Shown in pieces: positions 27,097 to 40,752 of a stretch of DNA of 64,000 nucleotides. The notes under the pieces were generated by a model. That model was not told the DNA's origin. It saw nothing but the letters and a program-made list of their open reading frames with translations, and did no database searches. The stretch comes from Thermovibrio sp. (GTDB lineage: Bacteria; Aquificota; Desulfurobacteriia; Desulfurobacteriales; Desulfurobacteriaceae): positions 1-64,000 of the forward strand of contig QOAO01000010.1 in the NCBI GenBank assembly GCA_003978105.1, in the 5' to 3' direction. The translations under genes were made by a program, and so were the position numbers. The stretch's first letter is position 1. Each line of letters opens with the position of its first letter.

Positions 27097-27869
27097 GAGT
27101 GGCTACGTGGAACGTTAATTCAATAAGGGTAAGACTTCCTCTAATTGTTAAGTGGCTTAAGGGTACAGAAACTGACGTTTTGGGAATACAGGAGGTAAAG
27201 GTAGAGGAAAACCTCTATCCTTTTTCTTACTTTGAGAAAATCGGATACAAGTGCTCCGTTCATTCACAGAAGGTCTACAATGGAGTTTCAACCTGTTCAA
27301 AATTTTCACCAAAGGAAGTTTTTAAGGGATGGCCGGACGGTGAGGATGATGAAAGGAGAGTTCTAATAACAAAATTTAACGGATTCTCCGTGATTAACGT
27401 TTACGTTCCAAGGGGTGGAAAGAGGGGAACGGAGAGACATGCCTACAAAATCTACTTCCTTACAAAACTAAAAGTTCTCATTGAGGAAATGTTCTCCCCC
27501 GATTATCCTCTAATTCTTTTGGGCGATTTTAACGTTGCCCGCTCAGAAATGGACATTTACGACCCGACAATCTGGAAGAACAGACCGGGATTTATGGACG
27601 ATGAGAGAGAGGCTTTGGAGGAGCTCCTCTCCTTCGGACTTTACGACCTTTTCAGGGAAAAACATCCAGAAGAGAGGAAGTATTCCTGGTTCGATATAGA
27701 GACGGGAGGTTTTAACAGAAATCAGGGATTGAGAATCGACTACATTTTTGTAACGAAGCCATTACTTGAAAAGTGTTTAGAATGTGATATTGATTACGAG
27801 GCCAGGAAAAAGAGGGAAAATCTCCTCCCCTCAGACCACGCACCAGTCTACGCAGTCTTTAATATATAA
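27093..27869 (+). CDS. xth: exodeoxyribonuclease III / AP endonuclease
   Basis: A 258-residue EEP-fold nuclease of base excision repair. RVATWNVNSIRVRLPLI starts the fold, IQEVKV carries the metal Glu, GDFNVARSEMD the catalytic Asp/Asn, and LPSDHAPV the catalytic His. IDYIFVT lies between. It cleaves 5' to abasic sites. It overlaps the ExbB-like gene by four bases (ATGA), and dapD follows after 30 bases. Confidence 0.95.
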   Translation: MRVATWNVNSIRVRLPLIVKWLKGTETDVLGIQEVKVEENLYPFSYFEKIGYKCSVHSQKVYNGVSTCSKFSPKEVFKGWPDGEDDERRVLITKFNGFSVINVYVPRGGKRGTERHAYKIYFLTKLKVLIEEMFSPDYPLILLGDFNVARSEMDIYDPTIWKNRPGFMDDEREALEELLSFGLYDLFREKHPEERKYSWFDIETGGFNRNQGLRIDYIFVTKPLLEKCLECDIDYEARKKRENLLPSDHAPVYAVFNI

Positions 27870-27899
27870 TTCAATTTCCACAAAACCTTGGAGGTAAAA

Positions 27900-28718
27900 A
27901 TGGAAGAACTAAAGGAACTTATTGAGGAAGCTTGGGAAAATAGGGAACTTTTAAAGGAAAAAAAGTATCAGGATGCGGTAAGGGAGGTAATTGAACTTTT
28001 AGATAAGGGAAAGGTTAGAGTTGCTGAAAGAGTAAGTGTTGGAAATTGGAAGGTTAACGAGTGGGTTAAAAAGGCAATACTCCTCTTTTTCCCCATCTCA
28101 GAGATGAAGGTTATGGAAGTTGGCCCCTTTGAGTACTACGACAAGATTCCTTTAAAAAAAGGCTGGGATAAGTTGGGAGTTAGAGTAGTTCCCCCGGCAA
28201 CTGCAAGGTACGGTTCCTACATAGAGCATGGTGCTATTCTGATGCCGTCCTACGTAAACATTGGAGCTTATGTAGGTTCTGGTACAATGGTTGATACCTG
28301 GGCAACCGTTGGTTCATGTGCCCAAATAGGAAAGAACGTTCACCTCTCCGGTGGCGTAGGGATAGGAGGCGTTTTGGAGCCACCGAATGCAACACCTGTG
28401 ATAATTGAGGACAACTGCTTCATCGGTTCAAGGTGCATAATCGTTGAGGGAGCCGTTATTGAGGAGGAGGCAGTTTTAGGAGCCGGTGTTGTAATAACTG
28501 CTTCAACAAAAATCATTGACGTTACGGGAGATGAACCCGTTGAGTACAGAGGAAGAGTTCCTGCAAGGAGCGTTGTCATACCGGGAACGAGGATTAAGAA
28601 GTTCCCTTCAGGGGAGTACCACATTCCATGCGCCCTCATAATTGGAAAGAGAAAGGAATCAACGGACAAGAAGACCTCACTCAACGAGGTTCTGAGGGAA
28701 TTTAACGTTCCCGTTTAA
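27900..28718 (+). CDS. dapD: tetrahydrodipicolinate N-succinyltransferase
   Basis: The 272-residue protein is close to the 274 of E. coli DapD. After an alpha-helical N-terminal domain (about 1-100) comes a left-handed beta helix of hexapeptide repeats (AYVGSGTMVDTWATVGSCAQIGKNVHLSG) and a C-terminal region with SGEYHIPCALIIGKR. It succinylates tetrahydrodipicolinate in lysine/DAP synthesis. The start at 27900 is chosen for GGAGG five bases upstream; an earlier TTG would put the ribosome site inside the gene. dapF, of the same pathway, lies at 45724. Confidence 0.96.
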   Translation: MEELKELIEEAWENRELLKEKKYQDAVREVIELLDKGKVRVAERVSVGNWKVNEWVKKAILLFFPISEMKVMEVGPFEYYDKIPLKKGWDKLGVRVVPPATARYGSYIEHGAILMPSYVNIGAYVGSGTMVDTWATVGSCAQIGKNVHLSGGVGIGGVLEPPNATPVIIEDNCFIGSRCIIVEGAVIEEEAVLGAGVVITASTKIIDVTGDEPVEYRGRVPARSVVIPGTRIKKFPSGEYHIPCALIIGKRKESTDKKTSLNEVLREFNVPV

Positions 28719-28728
28719 GGAGGAAGAG

Positions 28729-30306
28729 TTGGAGAAGTTCTACGTGACAACACCTATATACTATGTTAATGATAAGCCCCACTTGGGGCATGCCTATACA
28801 ACAACAGCTGCAGACATTATTGCTAGGTTTAACAAGTTTTTGGAAAGAGACGTATTTTTCCTAACGGGTACAGACGAACACGGCCAAAAGATACAACAGG
28901 CCGCTGAAAAGAGGGGAATGACCCCAAAGGAGTTCGTTGATTCACTCGTTCCAACGTTCAAGGAGCTCTGGAAGAGGCTCAACATCTCCTACGACCACTT
29001 CATTAGAACAACGGACCCTTACCACGTAAAGGCTGTTCAACACATCTTTATGAGGTGTTACGAAAATGGGGACATATACTTAGGAGAGTACGAAGGTTGG
29101 TACTGTATTCCCTGTGAAACCTACTACACGGAAAAGGACTTAATCGATGGAAAGTTGTGTCCAGCATGTAAGAGGGAAGTCGTTAGGGTAAAGGAGGAGA
29201 GTTATTTCTTTAGGTTGAGTAAATATCAGGACAGACTTTTAAAGTTCTACGAGGAAAACCCCGAATTTATAGCCCCTGAGTTTAGAAGAAATGAGGTTAT
29301 AAACTTCGTAAAACAGGGATTGAAGGACCTCTCAATCTCAAGGACGAGCTTTACCTGGGGAATTCCCGTACCGATTAACGAAAAACATGTAATATACGTT
29401 TGGTTTGATGCCCTAACAAACTACCTCTCCGCCGTTGGCTATCCCGATGATACGGAAAGTTTTAACAAGTACTGGCCTGCAGATTTACACTTGGTTGGAA
29501 AGGACATTTTGAGGTTTCACGCAATTTACTGGCCTGCCTTTTTAATGTCTGCAGGGATTCCTCTGCCAAAGAGGGTCTTCGCCCACGGGTGGTGGACTGT
29601 AGAGGGAGAAAAGATGAGTAAATCAAAGGGGAACGTTATTGACCCCTTTGAGATTGTAGATAAGTTTGGTGTTGACCAAGTAAGGTTTTTCCTCTTTAGG
29701 GAAGTTCCCTTTGGGCTCGATGGTGACTTTTCATACGAAAAACTTGTCAACAGAATAAACAGTGAACTTGCAAACGACTTGGGGAACTTGTTTAATAGAA
29801 CCCTATCAATGGTAAAGAAATACAGGAACAGAATCGTTCCTGAACCGAAGGGAGAAGAGAGGGAGATTGACGTTGAGCTTAGAGAAAGGGCTCTTTCAAC
29901 ACTTGGTAGAGTAAAAGAACTTATTCCAAAAGGTGAAGTTTCGAAGGCTTTGGACGAAATTTGGGAGTTTGTAGGTTTTGTTAACTACTACATCGATAGG
30001 AGAGCTCCCTGGCAGCTCAACAAGGAGGGGAACGAGGAGCTTGACAGAGCTCTCTATAACATGGTTGAGTCCCTTAGATTCATAACAGCCCTTGTCTATC
30101 CGTACATACCGGGCTCTGCAGGGAAAATGGCTGAACTCCTGAGCCTCGGAAAAAAAGCTGAAGAACTTCGAATTAGTGATTTCAATTCATGGGGAGGCTT
30201 TAAACCGGGAACTGAAGTCAAAAGGGGTGGAATCCTATTTCCAAGAATTGAATACAACCCTGAAACAGGAGAGGTAAGGTTGGCCAAGACAAAGAAAGGA
30301 AATTAA
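28729..30306 (+). CDS. metG: methionyl-tRNA synthetase, short form
   Basis: A 525-residue class I synthetase. The HIGH motif is in DKPHLGHAYTTTAAD, the zinc knuckle is CIPCETYYTEKDLIDGKLCPAC (four Cys), and the KMSKS motif is EKMSKSKGNVID. The anticodon-binding helical domain follows (NYYIDRRAPWQLNKE). The C-terminal EMAP-like dimerisation/tRNA-binding domain found in E. coli MetG is absent; in Aquifex it is encoded separately. TTG start with AAGGAGG five bases upstream. The gene ends at a strong hairpin facing ahcY. Confidence 0.97.
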   Translation: MEKFYVTTPIYYVNDKPHLGHAYTTTAADIIARFNKFLERDVFFLTGTDEHGQKIQQAAEKRGMTPKEFVDSLVPTFKELWKRLNISYDHFIRTTDPYHVKAVQHIFMRCYENGDIYLGEYEGWYCIPCETYYTEKDLIDGKLCPACKREVVRVKEESYFFRLSKYQDRLLKFYEENPEFIAPEFRRNEVINFVKQGLKDLSISRTSFTWGIPVPINEKHVIYVWFDALTNYLSAVGYPDDTESFNKYWPADLHLVGKDILRFHAIYWPAFLMSAGIPLPKRVFAHGWWTVEGEKMSKSKGNVIDPFEIVDKFGVDQVRFFLFREVPFGLDGDFSYEKLVNRINSELANDLGNLFNRTLSMVKKYRNRIVPEPKGEEREIDVELRERALSTLGRVKELIPKGEVSKALDEIWEFVGFVNYYIDRRAPWQLNKEGNEELDRALYNMVESLRFITALVYPYIPGSAGKMAELLSLGKKAEELRISDFNSWGGFKPGTEVKRGGILFPRIEYNPETGEVRLAKTKKGN

Positions 30307-30328
30307 AAGGGAGGGCACCCTCCCTTTT
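30305..30328. terminator. bidirectional terminator between metG and ahcY
   Basis: AAAA-GGGAGGG-CA-CCCTCCC-TTTT is a perfect inverted repeat between convergent stops, giving a U-run after a G/C stem on both strands. Confidence 0.8.
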
Positions 30329-30333
30329 ATACA

Positions 30334-32592
<2,259 letters not shown>

Positions 32593-32596
<4 letters not shown>

Positions 32597-33138
32597 TTTC
32601 CTGCCTGTTCATTGTAGAGCTTGATTATTCTGTCTGTTAAATCGTACTTCTCATCGGCAGCTATTACTCCCGCCTCCCTCACCTCAACAATCATAGGAAT
32701 GTTTTTTTCCTTTCTGTAGTTTTGAATGAGTTTTACAACTTCCTTAATAATTTCGGTTGTGTACTTCCTTTCTAAGTTGGCAACCTCCATCTGAGCATCC
32801 TGCTGAAATCTCTGTAAATCCCTTATCTTCTGCTGAAGCAAATCCTCTTTCTTCTCCTTTTCCTGCTTGCTCAGAACTGGGCTTTGGAGCTCCTGCTTAA
32901 TCTTCTCAATCTCCTTCCTCATCTTCTCTATTTTGCTCTTTGCCTGATTAATTTTTGACTCTATTAAGCTCTTTGCCTGCTTACCTTTATTTGATTCATT
33001 AATAATTTTCTGCATATCCACGTAGTAAACTGCGAAATTTTTTACATTTAAATTCTTTTTCTCCGCTGATAGAGAAATATTTGGATTTACAAATGTTGCC
33101 AGAAGTAGAGCTGTAACTGCTAAAAGCCCCTTTTTCAT
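32593..33138 (-). CDS. skp: OmpH/Skp-family periplasmic chaperone
   Basis: A 181-residue exported protein. The signal peptide KKGLLAVTALLLATFVNPNISLSA is followed by AVYYVDMQKIINESNKGKQAK, typical of OmpH, a long charged coiled coil (about 65-135) and a C-terminal strand region. Skp escorts unfolded outer-membrane proteins to BamA, which is encoded just upstream. The ATG at 33138 is chosen because GGAGG lies five bases before it; a start four codons earlier would overlap that site. Confidence 0.9.
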
Positions 33139-33153
33139 AAAAACCTCCATTGT

Positions 33154-35445
33154 TTAGAAGTAACTTCCCATTCCAAAGTGCCACTCCGAGGAACTCTCTC
33201 CACTCCTCCTGTCGAGCTTCCAACCTAAATCGAGCCTGATTGGTCCCATAGGTGTTAAAACCCTAAGTCCCACACCGGCAGACTTCCTCATATCGCCCAA
33301 CTTGTACTCGTTCCACCAGCCTCCACCTATATCGATGAAACCTATCAGTCTCAGCATCCTCGTAACATCGTAGCCCAATTCAAAGTTAAAAATTAACTCC
33401 CTGTTTGCACCTTCAGGATCACCATTCCTGTCCTTAGGCCCGGCTTCACCCCACTTGAATCCTCTAACACTTGTATCACCTCCAACGTAGAACCTGTAAT
33501 CAATGGGAAGTTTACTCGTATTTCCAAAGGCATCTGCATAACCTACTTTTGCATGGACCGATGCAATGAAGGGGAGCTCCCAATCAACAGGCAGGTCGTT
33601 AAAGTTAAAGTAGTAAGCGTACTCACCGACTAACTTGTAAAAGTCCTTATCTCCACCTAAGAAGTTTCCTGCCAACTGAGTGGTTAATTTAAAGAAATCC
33701 CCCTTGTGGGGTAAGAATTTATTATCCCTCAAGTCCCTTGAAACAAAGAATGTTGACATCCCTATTGTTTCCGTTCCTTCCTCATCCTTGACAATTTCAG
33801 GGGCATCTTCGTCGATATCTGTAATCTTGTCCCTCTCTATCAGGTATCCCAATCCTACCTTCCAGTCCTCCCACAGTCTCCTACTTACGAGAGCTGAAAG
33901 ACCTGTCTTCTTCGAAGTGTACGTAAAGTACTCATACCTATTGTTGTAAGCACTCATAGAAAGAGTCTGCGGCCTATCCAGCCACCACCTGTGGTTGTAG
34001 TTGATGTAGAAATCCAAAACCTTCGAACCAAACTGTAGGTTAACAGAGCCTGAATCTCCCGTTCCAAAGAGGTTACCCTTTGAAACACTCACCATTCCAA
34101 CAAGCTTTGAAACAGAACTGTAACCTGCTCCTACTGAAAATACTCCCGTCAATCTCTCCTTAACGTTAACGTTTACATCAACGTTGTTGCTCCCTCCTAC
34201 TACTTTTGGCTTAACATCAACATTTTCAAAGTATCCTGTGTTGAACAATCTCCTAATAGACCTTTCAAGGCGTACCGTGTTGAATATCCCAGTTTCGTAG
34301 AGGTCCAACTCTCTTCTTATTGTTCTGTCTCTCGTTGCAACGTTACCGGTTATGTTAATCCACCTAACGTAGGCTCTTTCTCCTTCATAGATGTAAAAAG
34401 TAACGTCTGCTGTATGCTTTTCCCTGTTGAGGGAAACTTCTGGAGATACATTTGCAAATATAAAGCCAATCTCTCCGTACTTTCTAACAATTTTCCTTTT
34501 TATTTTCTCAATCTCCTTCTGGTTGTACCTCTTACCGGGGCGAATTCTCTTATCCAACTTTAGAAAGTCCTTTGAGGAAAACAGTTTGTTTCCAACAAAC
34601 CTGATACTGCCAAACCTGTAAGGCTTTCCCTCTCTAAGTATCCTGTAAACTACCTTGTAGCAGGAGTTACCCATACTAACGACTTCCGGTTCTCCTACCT
34701 CAACGTCCAAGTATCCCCTTTCCTTGTAGAGCTCCTCTATTCTCTTAACGTCCTCCTCAAGGTTTTCCCTTGAAAGGGGTGCATTAAACCTCAAGTGGAG
34801 GAAGGATTTCTCCTTCGTTAGAAGGACATCCTTTATATCCCCAGAGCTAATCTTTTTATTTCCTTTAATTTCTACCTTACATACGTTTGCCTTTTTCCCC
34901 TCATTTATGACAAATGTAACAACAGCCCTTGTGGGAGAAATCCTGTCTATTGTATAGTAGACCTCAGTTCCGGGGAAACCTTTCTTAAGGTAAATCTCCT
35001 GGATTTTCTCCTTTAGAGTATCCAAATACTTGTAATTAAGAGGCTTTTTAAGTTTAGTCTCCTCTCCCTCTTCAGTTACAAGTCCAAGTTCTTCCTTCAG
35101 TTTTTTGCTCGATATTGATGAGTTTCCTTTAAATACAATATCCGTGATAATGGGTTTCTCCTTGACAAAGTACCTTAAAATAAGTCCCCTCTTCCCTTCC
35201 TTTACATCAACAGATATGTTTTCAAAATACCCCAATTTAAAGAGTCTCTTTATGTCTTCGGATACTGCTTTAGGGGAAAATTCCCTTCCGGGTTTTTCAT
35301 ATATGTAGTAAAGAATCGTACTTTTGGGGACGGATTCATTACCTATAATCTCAACTTTTTCTATAATTTTTTCCTTCTCTGTAGCTTGAGAGTATCCGGA
35401 AAAGGCAGTGATTAACGTTAAAAACATTACTAAGATTAGCCTCAA
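33154..35445 (-). CDS. bamA: outer membrane protein assembly factor BamA
   Basis: A 763-residue Omp85 protein that inserts beta-barrels in the outer membrane. After a signal peptide (LILVMFLTLITAFSGYSQA) come five POTRA repeats (about 30-420; for example IVEKVEIIGNESVP, ITDIVFKGNSSISS, CKVEIKGNKKISS) and a C-terminal barrel with the conserved SVRGFKWGEAGP and RLDLGWKL near the end, terminating FGMGSYF with an aromatic residue. The TTG at 35445 follows GGGGG by five bases; start choice is uncertain within 12 bases. It lies between a histidine kinase gene and skp. Confidence 0.96.
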   Translation of the reverse strand: MRLILVMFLTLITAFSGYSQATEKEKIIEKVEIIGNESVPKSTILYYIYEKPGREFSPKAVSEDIKRLFKLGYFENISVDVKEGKRGLILRYFVKEKPIITDIVFKGNSSISSKKLKEELGLVTEEGEETKLKKPLNYKYLDTLKEKIQEIYLKKGFPGTEVYYTIDRISPTRAVVTFVINEGKKANVCKVEIKGNKKISSGDIKDVLLTKEKSFLHLRFNAPLSRENLEEDVKRIEELYKERGYLDVEVGEPEVVSMGNSCYKVVYRILREGKPYRFGSIRFVGNKLFSSKDFLKLDKRIRPGKRYNQKEIEKIKRKIVRKYGEIGFIFANVSPEVSLNREKHTADVTFYIYEGERAYVRWINITGNVATRDRTIRRELDLYETGIFNTVRLERSIRRLFNTGYFENVDVKPKVVGGSNNVDVNVNVKERLTGVFSVGAGYSSVSKLVGMVSVSKGNLFGTGDSGSVNLQFGSKVLDFYINYNHRWWLDRPQTLSMSAYNNRYEYFTYTSKKTGLSALVSRRLWEDWKVGLGYLIERDKITDIDEDAPEIVKDEEGTETIGMSTFFVSRDLRDNKFLPHKGDFFKLTTQLAGNFLGGDKDFYKLVGEYAYYFNFNDLPVDWELPFIASVHAKVGYADAFGNTSKLPIDYRFYVGGDTSVRGFKWGEAGPKDRNGDPEGANRELIFNFELGYDVTRMLRLIGFIDIGGGWWNEYKLGDMRKSAGVGLRVLTPMGPIRLDLGWKLDRRSGESSSEWHFGMGSYF

Positions 35446-35459
35446 TTCCACCCCCAATT

Positions 35460-36629
35460 CTAATCGTCGGTGCTAATAATACCACACCTCCTTGGCAGAA
35501 TAATAGAAAAGCAAGAGCCCTTTCCCTCCTCACTTTCAACCCTTACTTTTCCCCCTAACTTTTCTACGGCTAATTTAACAATTGAAAGACCCAATCCTGT
35601 TCCTCCCATTTTCCTTGACCTTGACTTCTCTACTCTGTAGAACCTCTCAAATATGAAGGGAATGTGTGACTTTGGAATTCCAACGCCGGTATCGCACACT
35701 CTCATTTCATCCTCATTCTGGTGTTTTATGTAGGTTATTTCAACCCTTCCCCCATCTCTGTTGTACTTTACTGCATTGTCTATTAAGTTCTTGAGTGCTG
35801 CATGGAGGAGTTTTCTGTCTGCACAAACCTCAGTATTCTCATCAACGTTGACAGAAAATGTTATACCTCTTTTCTCAGCTATTTCCGTTAGATGGCTTGT
35901 AATACCGTTTATAATTGGTAAAAGTTTCAATTTCTTAGGATTTAATGTTAAATTTGTGCTTTCAAGGAGAGAAAGGGTTATAAGGTCTTCAATTAACTGC
36001 TCCATATATTCTATTCTCTCCTGAGCTTTTCTTATGTACTTTATCGCCCTTTCGTTTTTCCTGCAAACATCCTCTAAAGTTTCTAAGGATATCTTAAGTG
36101 CTGCAAGTGGGGTTTTGAGCTCATGGGAGGCATTAGCTATGAAGTCCTTTTTTAAGTTTTCGTACTTTTTCATTGGTGTCTGGTCAATTAGGAGGAGAAC
36201 TTTTTCATCGAGGTCTGAACCAAAAATAACTTGAACGTATCTGTCGTTAATTTTCTTATCGTTCCATACTCTGTAACTTTCATTGAAGGCCTCGTTTATC
36301 AGTGATACTACGTCGAAAATTTTTATTGCCTGATAAAAAAATTTGCCCGTATCGTTCTCGTCTATCCCAAGAAGCTCCCTCGCAAACCTATTTGTAAAGA
36401 CTATCCTACCGTAAGGGTCCATAATAACAATTCCTTCCTTTATAAGGCTGAGAGCTCTACCAAGTAACTTTGACCTATCTATGTATTGAGCCTTTTTTTC
36501 CTTTTTCTTTTCCTCTTTAATCCTAAAAAGGAGTTCTTCCCTCTTTCTCTTTTCCCTAACGGCAATTCCCATGAAAATTACCATGAGAAAAAAGGAAAAG
36601 AGAAAAAGCGCTAAAAAGAGCCCACTCAA
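35460..36629 (-). CDS. PAS-containing sensor histidine kinase (PhoR-like)
   Basis: About 389 residues. One or two N-terminal membrane segments (LFLALFLFSFFLMVIFMGI), a PAS domain (about 50-150, EGIVIMDPYGRIVFTNRFARELLG), HisKA with phospho-acceptor His in ASHELKTPLAAL, and HATPase with DTGVGIPKSH and GGTGLGLSIVKLA. No response regulator is adjacent. It starts the bamA-skp-lpxD-ahcY operon, so envelope stress is a plausible but unproven signal. The TTG at 36629 is preferred for AGAGG spacing; 36635 is possible. Confidence 0.9.
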   Translation of the reverse strand: MSGLFLALFLFSFFLMVIFMGIAVREKRKREELLFRIKEEKKKEKKAQYIDRSKLLGRALSLIKEGIVIMDPYGRIVFTNRFARELLGIDENDTGKFFYQAIKIFDVVSLINEAFNESYRVWNDKKINDRYVQVIFGSDLDEKVLLLIDQTPMKKYENLKKDFIANASHELKTPLAALKISLETLEDVCRKNERAIKYIRKAQERIEYMEQLIEDLITLSLLESTNLTLNPKKLKLLPIINGITSHLTEIAEKRGITFSVNVDENTEVCADRKLLHAALKNLIDNAVKYNRDGGRVEITYIKHQNEDEMRVCDTGVGIPKSHIPFIFERFYRVEKSRSRKMGGTGLGLSIVKLAVEKLGGKVRVESEEGKGSCFSIILPRRCGIISTDD

Positions 36630-36644
36630 TACCAATACCTCTGT

Positions 36645-38286
<1,642 letters not shown>

Positions 38287-38296
<10 letters not shown>

Positions 38297-39135
38297 TCTA
38301 CCTCCAGGCTGAGATCTATCCACCTTGCAGCCGTTACGATTTTACTCGTTGAAATGAAATCTATAGGCAAATTCCTGATTTTTGGAAGTCTATCTATCGT
38401 TATTCCACCTGAGAGCTCTATTTTTACTTCCTCCTTCTTCTCCTTTATCCTCTTTATACCTTTCTCAACGTCATCATCCCTCCAGTTATCCAGCATAACT
38501 ACATCAACGTACTCGATAACCTTAAGCAAATCCTCTATCTGTTCCATACTTTCAACTTCAACTTCTATTTTTGACGTTACAGGAATATTCCTAACAATTT
38601 CCCTAACAGCTCTTTCAATGCTACCAAAGGCTTTAATGTGATTGTCCTTTACCATAACTGCGTCGTAGAGACCAAATCTGTGGTTAAGAGCTCCTCCAAT
38701 CTTAGTTGCGTACTTTTCAAGAACCCTTAATCCTGGAGTTGTCTTCCTCGTGTCAAGAAGCTTAATCTTTGAACCATTTAACCCATCTACATACCTCCTT
38801 GTCTCGGTAGCTATTCCTGAAAGCCTTTGAACAATATTTAAGGAGGTTCTTTCTCCCGTTAGAATTACCTTTAGGTTTCCCACCATCTCACAGATAACGT
38901 CACCCTTCTTAAAGGGTTTTCCCTCCTCAATGTACCACTTAAAAGAAACTTCCTCAGATAGAACCCTGTAAACCATTTCGAAAAACGGAGCTCCGCAGAA
39001 AATTCCACCTTCCCTAGCTATTAGACAGGCCCTACCTGAAGTGTCTGAAAGAGATGAAGTGGTAATGTCTCCCAAGTAGCCTAAATCCTCGTTTAAAAAG
39101 TTTAGAATTAAGTTTCTAACGTAGAGCTCATTCAT
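38287..39135 (-). CDS. nadC: nicotinate-nucleotide pyrophosphorylase (carboxylating)
   Basis: The 282-residue enzyme converts quinolinate and PRPP to nicotinate mononucleotide and CO2 in de novo NAD synthesis. NEDLGYLGDITT is the N-terminal signature, followed by LTGERTSLNIVQRLSGIAT, DTRKTTPGLRVLEKYA, GGALNHRFGLYDAVMVKDNH and the phosphate-binding IELSGGITIDRL. The ATG is preceded by GGAGGG. It is divergent from pgsA by 20 bases. Confidence 0.97.
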
Positions 39136-39155
39136 TAAAACCCTCCGGAGGAAGT

Positions 39156-39695
39156 ATGGTAAATATACCCAATATAATAACCTTAATCAGGATATTTTTA
39201 GTTCCGGTATTCATCATGTCCGTATTCTACGGAAAATTTAAAGAAGCTTTAGGTATTTTCTTCTTTGCAGCCTTAAGCGATGCACTGGATGGATTTTTAG
39301 CGAGGAAGTTCAACAAGGTAACAATGTTGGGAGTAATATTGGACCCCCTTGCTGACAAGGCACTTATAGATTCCGGCTATTTCCTTCTCTCCTACACGGG
39401 AAAGTACATTCCTATCTGGCTAACAGTTATAGTTTTAAGTAGGGACGTTTTAATACTAATTGGAAGCTGGATTCTTTCAATCTTTAACAAAATGGATAGG
39501 ATTAAACCTACCTACTTAGGAAAAGCTACTGCATTTCTGCAGTTTTTCACACTTCTTGCAACCCTTCTAAAACTCAACTGTGGCTTTCCAAATGGTAGTA
39601 TTTCAGGTGCACTGTTTTTTACCACTGCAATTTTTACAGTTGCTTCAGCTCTCCAATATACCTATAGGGGGATTAAGGAGCTAAACGGTGCGTAA
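39156..39695 (+). CDS. pgsA: CDP-diacylglycerol-glycerol-3-phosphate 3-phosphatidyltransferase
   Basis: A 179-residue membrane enzyme of phosphatidylglycerol synthesis. NIPNIITLIRIFLVPVF is the family start, and the CDP-alcohol phosphotransferase motif DGx2ARx8Gx3Dx3D is present as DALDGFLARKFNK then GVILDPLADKAL. About five membrane segments are seen. The AI-2E permease gene begins inside its last eight bases. Confidence 0.92.
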   Translation: MVNIPNIITLIRIFLVPVFIMSVFYGKFKEALGIFFFAALSDALDGFLARKFNKVTMLGVILDPLADKALIDSGYFLLSYTGKYIPIWLTVIVLSRDVLILIGSWILSIFNKMDRIKPTYLGKATAFLQFFTLLATLLKLNCGFPNGSISGALFFTTAIFTVASALQYTYRGIKELNGA

Positions 39696-40752
39696 CTATC
39701 TTACCGAAGTTTATCTTACATCAACAGTAATTCTCCTTTTAATTTTACTATTTCTGTTCGAACCGGCCCTCTTTCCATTCTTCATTGCCTCTGCAGTAGC
39801 CTACGTGTTTTATCCGGTTTTCCTCTTCTTTAACAATTTAACGGGAGATAGAAGGAGATTCTCAGCATTTTTGACTTTACTCACAATGTTTTTAGTCCTT
39901 TCCTTTGCACTGTTTATTCTGATTCCATCGATAATTGAGCAGATTCAGAGTTTCTTAAATTTTCTCCCAACCCTGTTTGAGAAATTGGATTCATTTTTTA
40001 TTAAATTTTTCGGCAAGCATTTTCCGCTTCTACACCCGTTCAAACTTACAACATTGAAGGAAATAATTAACGAAATTTATCAGAAATTTGGAACTATTCC
40101 AATAGCAAACTTAATTTCAAAACTCTTTTCTGGATTTTTTTCTGCAATATCAATTGTTATTAATCTGATTGTTATTCCGTTCCTCACCTACTACCTTCTC
40201 ATAAATTCCAGAAAAATTGTTAGAATTTATCTATTAATCGCTCCCTGTTCAATTCAGAAGGAGTTAAAACTACTCCTCCAGAAAGTCCATAGCTCCCTTT
40301 CAAGCTATCTAATAGGCCAGATGGCAGTTGCCCTCTTTGTCGGTCTCTACATTGCAATAGGACTCCTTTTTGTCGGTATCAAGTACTCTCTACTCATTGG
40401 CTTTGTTGCAGGAGTCCTTAACATGATACCTTATGTGGGTTTCTTTTCAGGCCTTGTACCATCACTACTCCTGGCAATCTTTGACAACGGAACACTTGAA
40501 GCGGTGATTGGAGTTCTTACAGTCTTTTTAACGGAGGTGGGGCTCGAAAATCTCATATATCCGTTAATTATGAGCAGAACGACGGGAGTCAACCCTATAC
40601 TTATCCTGCTCTCCATATTCTTAGGAGGTTACTTAGGTGGTCTTTTAGGTGTTGTAATTGGAGTTCCTTTAGCTGTTATTTTGGTTCCCATTTTTGAAAG
40701 CTTTATAGAAAAGAAGGAGAGGGTAAAGAGTGCTTGTGGGAGTAACGGGTAA
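39688..40752 (+). CDS. AI-2E family permease (PerM-like)
   Basis: A 354-residue membrane protein of the AI-2E transporter/UPF0118 family with about eight membrane segments. Family features are SSYLIGQMAVALFVGLYIAIGL, ... NMIPYVGFFSGLVPSLLLAI, NPILILLSIFLGGYLGGLLG and GVPLAVILVPIF. Members include Na+/H+ antiporters and supposed AI-2 exporters, so the substrate is open. GTG start with GGAG upstream, inside pgsA; its own 3' end overlaps coaE by 23 bases. Confidence 0.87.
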   Translation: MRNYLTEVYLTSTVILLLILLFLFEPALFPFFIASAVAYVFYPVFLFFNNLTGDRRRFSAFLTLLTMFLVLSFALFILIPSIIEQIQSFLNFLPTLFEKLDSFFIKFFGKHFPLLHPFKLTTLKEIINEIYQKFGTIPIANLISKLFSGFFSAISIVINLIVIPFLTYYLLINSRKIVRIYLLIAPCSIQKELKLLLQKVHSSLSSYLIGQMAVALFVGLYIAIGLLFVGIKYSLLIGFVAGVLNMIPYVGFFSGLVPSLLLAIFDNGTLEAVIGVLTVFLTEVGLENLIYPLIMSRTTGVNPILILLSIFLGGYLGGLLGVVIGVPLAVILVPIFESFIEKKERVKSACGSNG

